This document shows positions 6,096-7,068 of a stretch of DNA of 7,068 bases, in pieces. The position numbers were made by a program, and so were the translations under genes. This stretch comes from Candidatus Omnitrophota bacterium (GTDB taxonomy: Bacteria; Omnitrophota; Gorgyraeia; 2-01-FULL-45-10), in the NCBI GenBank assembly GCA_022703295.1, contig JAKLDX010000056.1, positions 1 to 7,068 on the forward strand, in the 5' to 3' direction. The notes beneath the pieces are model-generated. The model was not told where the DNA came from, did not search any database, and worked only from the letters and a program-made list of their open reading frames with translations. The first letter of the stretch is position 1; each line of letters begins with the position of its first letter.

Positions 6096-7068
6096 TTTCC
6101 GTATCCTTCGTTAAATATTCTTTCATCGCGCCGAAGACATCTTCCACCGTTATCTTCTTCATGCACGCGAAATTCCTCATACAATTCGGCTTATAGCAAG
6201 GTCCGCACCCAAGCTCTCTCGACCTGCAGATCACGACACAATCCCTTGCCGGTGCCAGGTGCCTCTCCCGGGCTGTCGGGCCGAACAACGCGACGAAAGG
6301 CGTGCCCATGGCCGTGGCGATATGCATCGGCGCCGAATCCGGCGTCAGGTACACCCTGAACCTTTTCATAAGGCTTGCCAGCTCATTGACAGTGGTTTTG
6401 CCGGCGGCTATCACCGGTTTGGACTTAGCCGTCTTAGCTATCTGATTCGCAAGCTCCGCGTCTTCCTTGATGCCTGTAAGGACCACCCTGACGTTAAACT
6501 CCTTTGCCAAACGGTCGCAGAGTTCCGCTATATACGCCGCAGGCCAGTTCTTTGTAAGCCATCTCGACGATGCCCTTATATTTATCCCGACGAGCGCCTG
6601 CGTAGGTTGCGCCCAGTTGTCTATGAGGAATTTTTCCGCCTGTTTCTCATCCGCGCCCGAAGGCCAGAGCTCAAGCGATTTATCTGCCGGTTTCACGCCG
6701 GCGGCTTTTAGCGTCCTGAACTGATGTTCGATCGGGTCCAGGAACGGCGCGTCGTCTTTTATCTTCTTATTCAGCAGAAAAGAGAATTTCCCGTTGTCGT
6801 ATCCGTAGCGCAGGTTCGCCAGGCTCAGGAAAGAAAGGATATGGCTCTTTTTGTTATTCTGAAGGTCGATCACGACCTCGAAACAGCCTTTTCGTATTTC
6901 ATTCCCCAGTCTGAGAAGCCCTAAAATACCTTTATGCCTTCCGTTAAGATCGCATACTATGACATCGTTTATATAAGGGCACCTGTCAAGGACTTCCCTC
7001 GACTGCACGCCGACGAGCACTTTTATATTAGCCGCCGGGAACCGCGCCCTGATCGCCCGAAGGGACGG
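6064..7068 (-). CDS. GT9-family glycosyltransferase (ADP-heptose:LPS heptosyltransferase-like), 5'-partial
   Basis: Likely transfers a heptose or similar sugar from a nucleotide-activated donor onto a lipopolysaccharide core or related glycan at the cytoplasmic face of the inner membrane. The reading frame is open to the window edge, and 334 residues are visible. The first visible residues, PSLRAIRARFP, match the helix that follows the GDxLLxxP loop of GT9 enzymes, so roughly the first 20-25 residues, including the family's N-terminal catalytic Asp, lie outside. A GTG at 7018-7020 is in frame but internal. The C-terminal donor-binding signature DSAPMH is at visible residues 244-249, followed by ALFGPT (260-265). 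Four cysteines at 288, 291, 296 and 302 precede the last helix. The usual NPGA loop is replaced by NIRASSRW (163-170), a departure from the other three GT9 copies here. A VIDLQN segment (66-71) recalls heptosyltransferase I-type proteins. Acceptor and exact sugar cannot be read from the sequence. Its end overlaps the next gene by 32 bases. Confidence 0.9.
   Translation of the reverse strand, partial: PSLRAIRARFPAANIKVLVGVQSREVLDRCPYINDVIVCDLNGRHKGILGLLRLGNEIRKGCFEVVIDLQNNKKSHILSFLSLANLRYGYDNGKFSFLLNKKIKDDAPFLDPIEHQFRTLKAAGVKPADKSLELWPSGADEKQAEKFLIDNWAQPTQALVGINIRASSRWLTKNWPAAYIAELCDRLAKEFNVRVVLTGIKEDAELANQIAKTAKSKPVIAAGKTTVNELASLMKRFRVYLTPDSAPMHIATAMGTPFVALFGPTARERHLAPARDCVVICRSRELGCGPCYKPNCMRNFACMKKITVEDVFGAMKEYLTKDTEIESIANNNTL
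6104..6109 (-). promoter_or_regulatory. Ribosome binding site for the TTG-started GT4 gene
   Basis: On the minus strand the sequence reads GAAGGA, followed by an 8-base spacer and then TTG at 6095-6093. It lies inside the 3' end of the upstream GT9 gene. The spacing and complementarity to the anti-Shine-Dalgarno sequence support the TTG as the true start of the GT4 gene, because no ATG is available near the conserved N-terminal strand (KVLQITTHF). Confidence 0.6.

Noticed and set aside
7018..7020. GTG as a start for the GT9 gene at the window edge
   Set aside because: The frame continues to base 7068 with conserved GT9 residues (PSLRAIRARFP, then a strand NIKVLVGV that spans the GTG), so the GTG is internal and the true start lies outside the window.

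Overview
The window is a tightly packed, single-direction gene cluster. Every supportable gene lies on the minus strand, so the order of transcription runs from base 7068 down to base 1. The only non-coding stretch is a 22-base gap at 4194-4215. All other junctions overlap, several as the ATGA stop/start type. No promoter, terminator, tRNA, rRNA, CRISPR array or mobile element was recognised, so the window looks like the interior of one long operon cut at both ends.

In transcription order the genes are: (1) a GT9-family (heptosyltransferase-type) glycosyltransferase missing its first residues at the window edge (6064-7068); (2) a GT4-family glycosyltransferase starting with TTG (4989-6095); (3) a membrane-anchored NodB/CE4 polysaccharide deacetylase (4216-4992); (4-6) three consecutive GT9 glycosyltransferases (3159-4193, 2195-3172, 1135-2202); (7) a 48-residue single-helix membrane protein (992-1138); and (8) a divergent YchF/Obg-like P-loop protein cut by the window start (1-995).

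Genes 1-6 read as part of a lipopolysaccharide core or other heteropolysaccharide assembly locus. GT9 and GT4 enzymes would add sugars one by one on the cytoplasmic face of the inner membrane, and the deacetylase would remove N-acetyl groups from a glycan, probably on the periplasmic side. That implies a Gram-negative (diderm) bacterium. Mid-range GC, frequent ATA isoleucine codons, dense gene overlap and serial GT9 paralogs would fit an uncultured diderm such as Omnitrophota, but that placement is a low-confidence impression.

The least ordinary content is at the downstream end. A tiny membrane protein is joined by ATGA overlaps on both sides to a YchF-like protein whose nucleotide-binding motifs are altered (Lys in place of Ser/Thr after the Walker A GK, no Gly in the DxxG motif, a rewritten switch I). 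Other points are a four-cysteine motif near the C-terminus of all four GT9 proteins, a four-copy heptamer repeat at the 5' end of the last GT9 gene, and an A8 tract at the junction of two GT9 genes.
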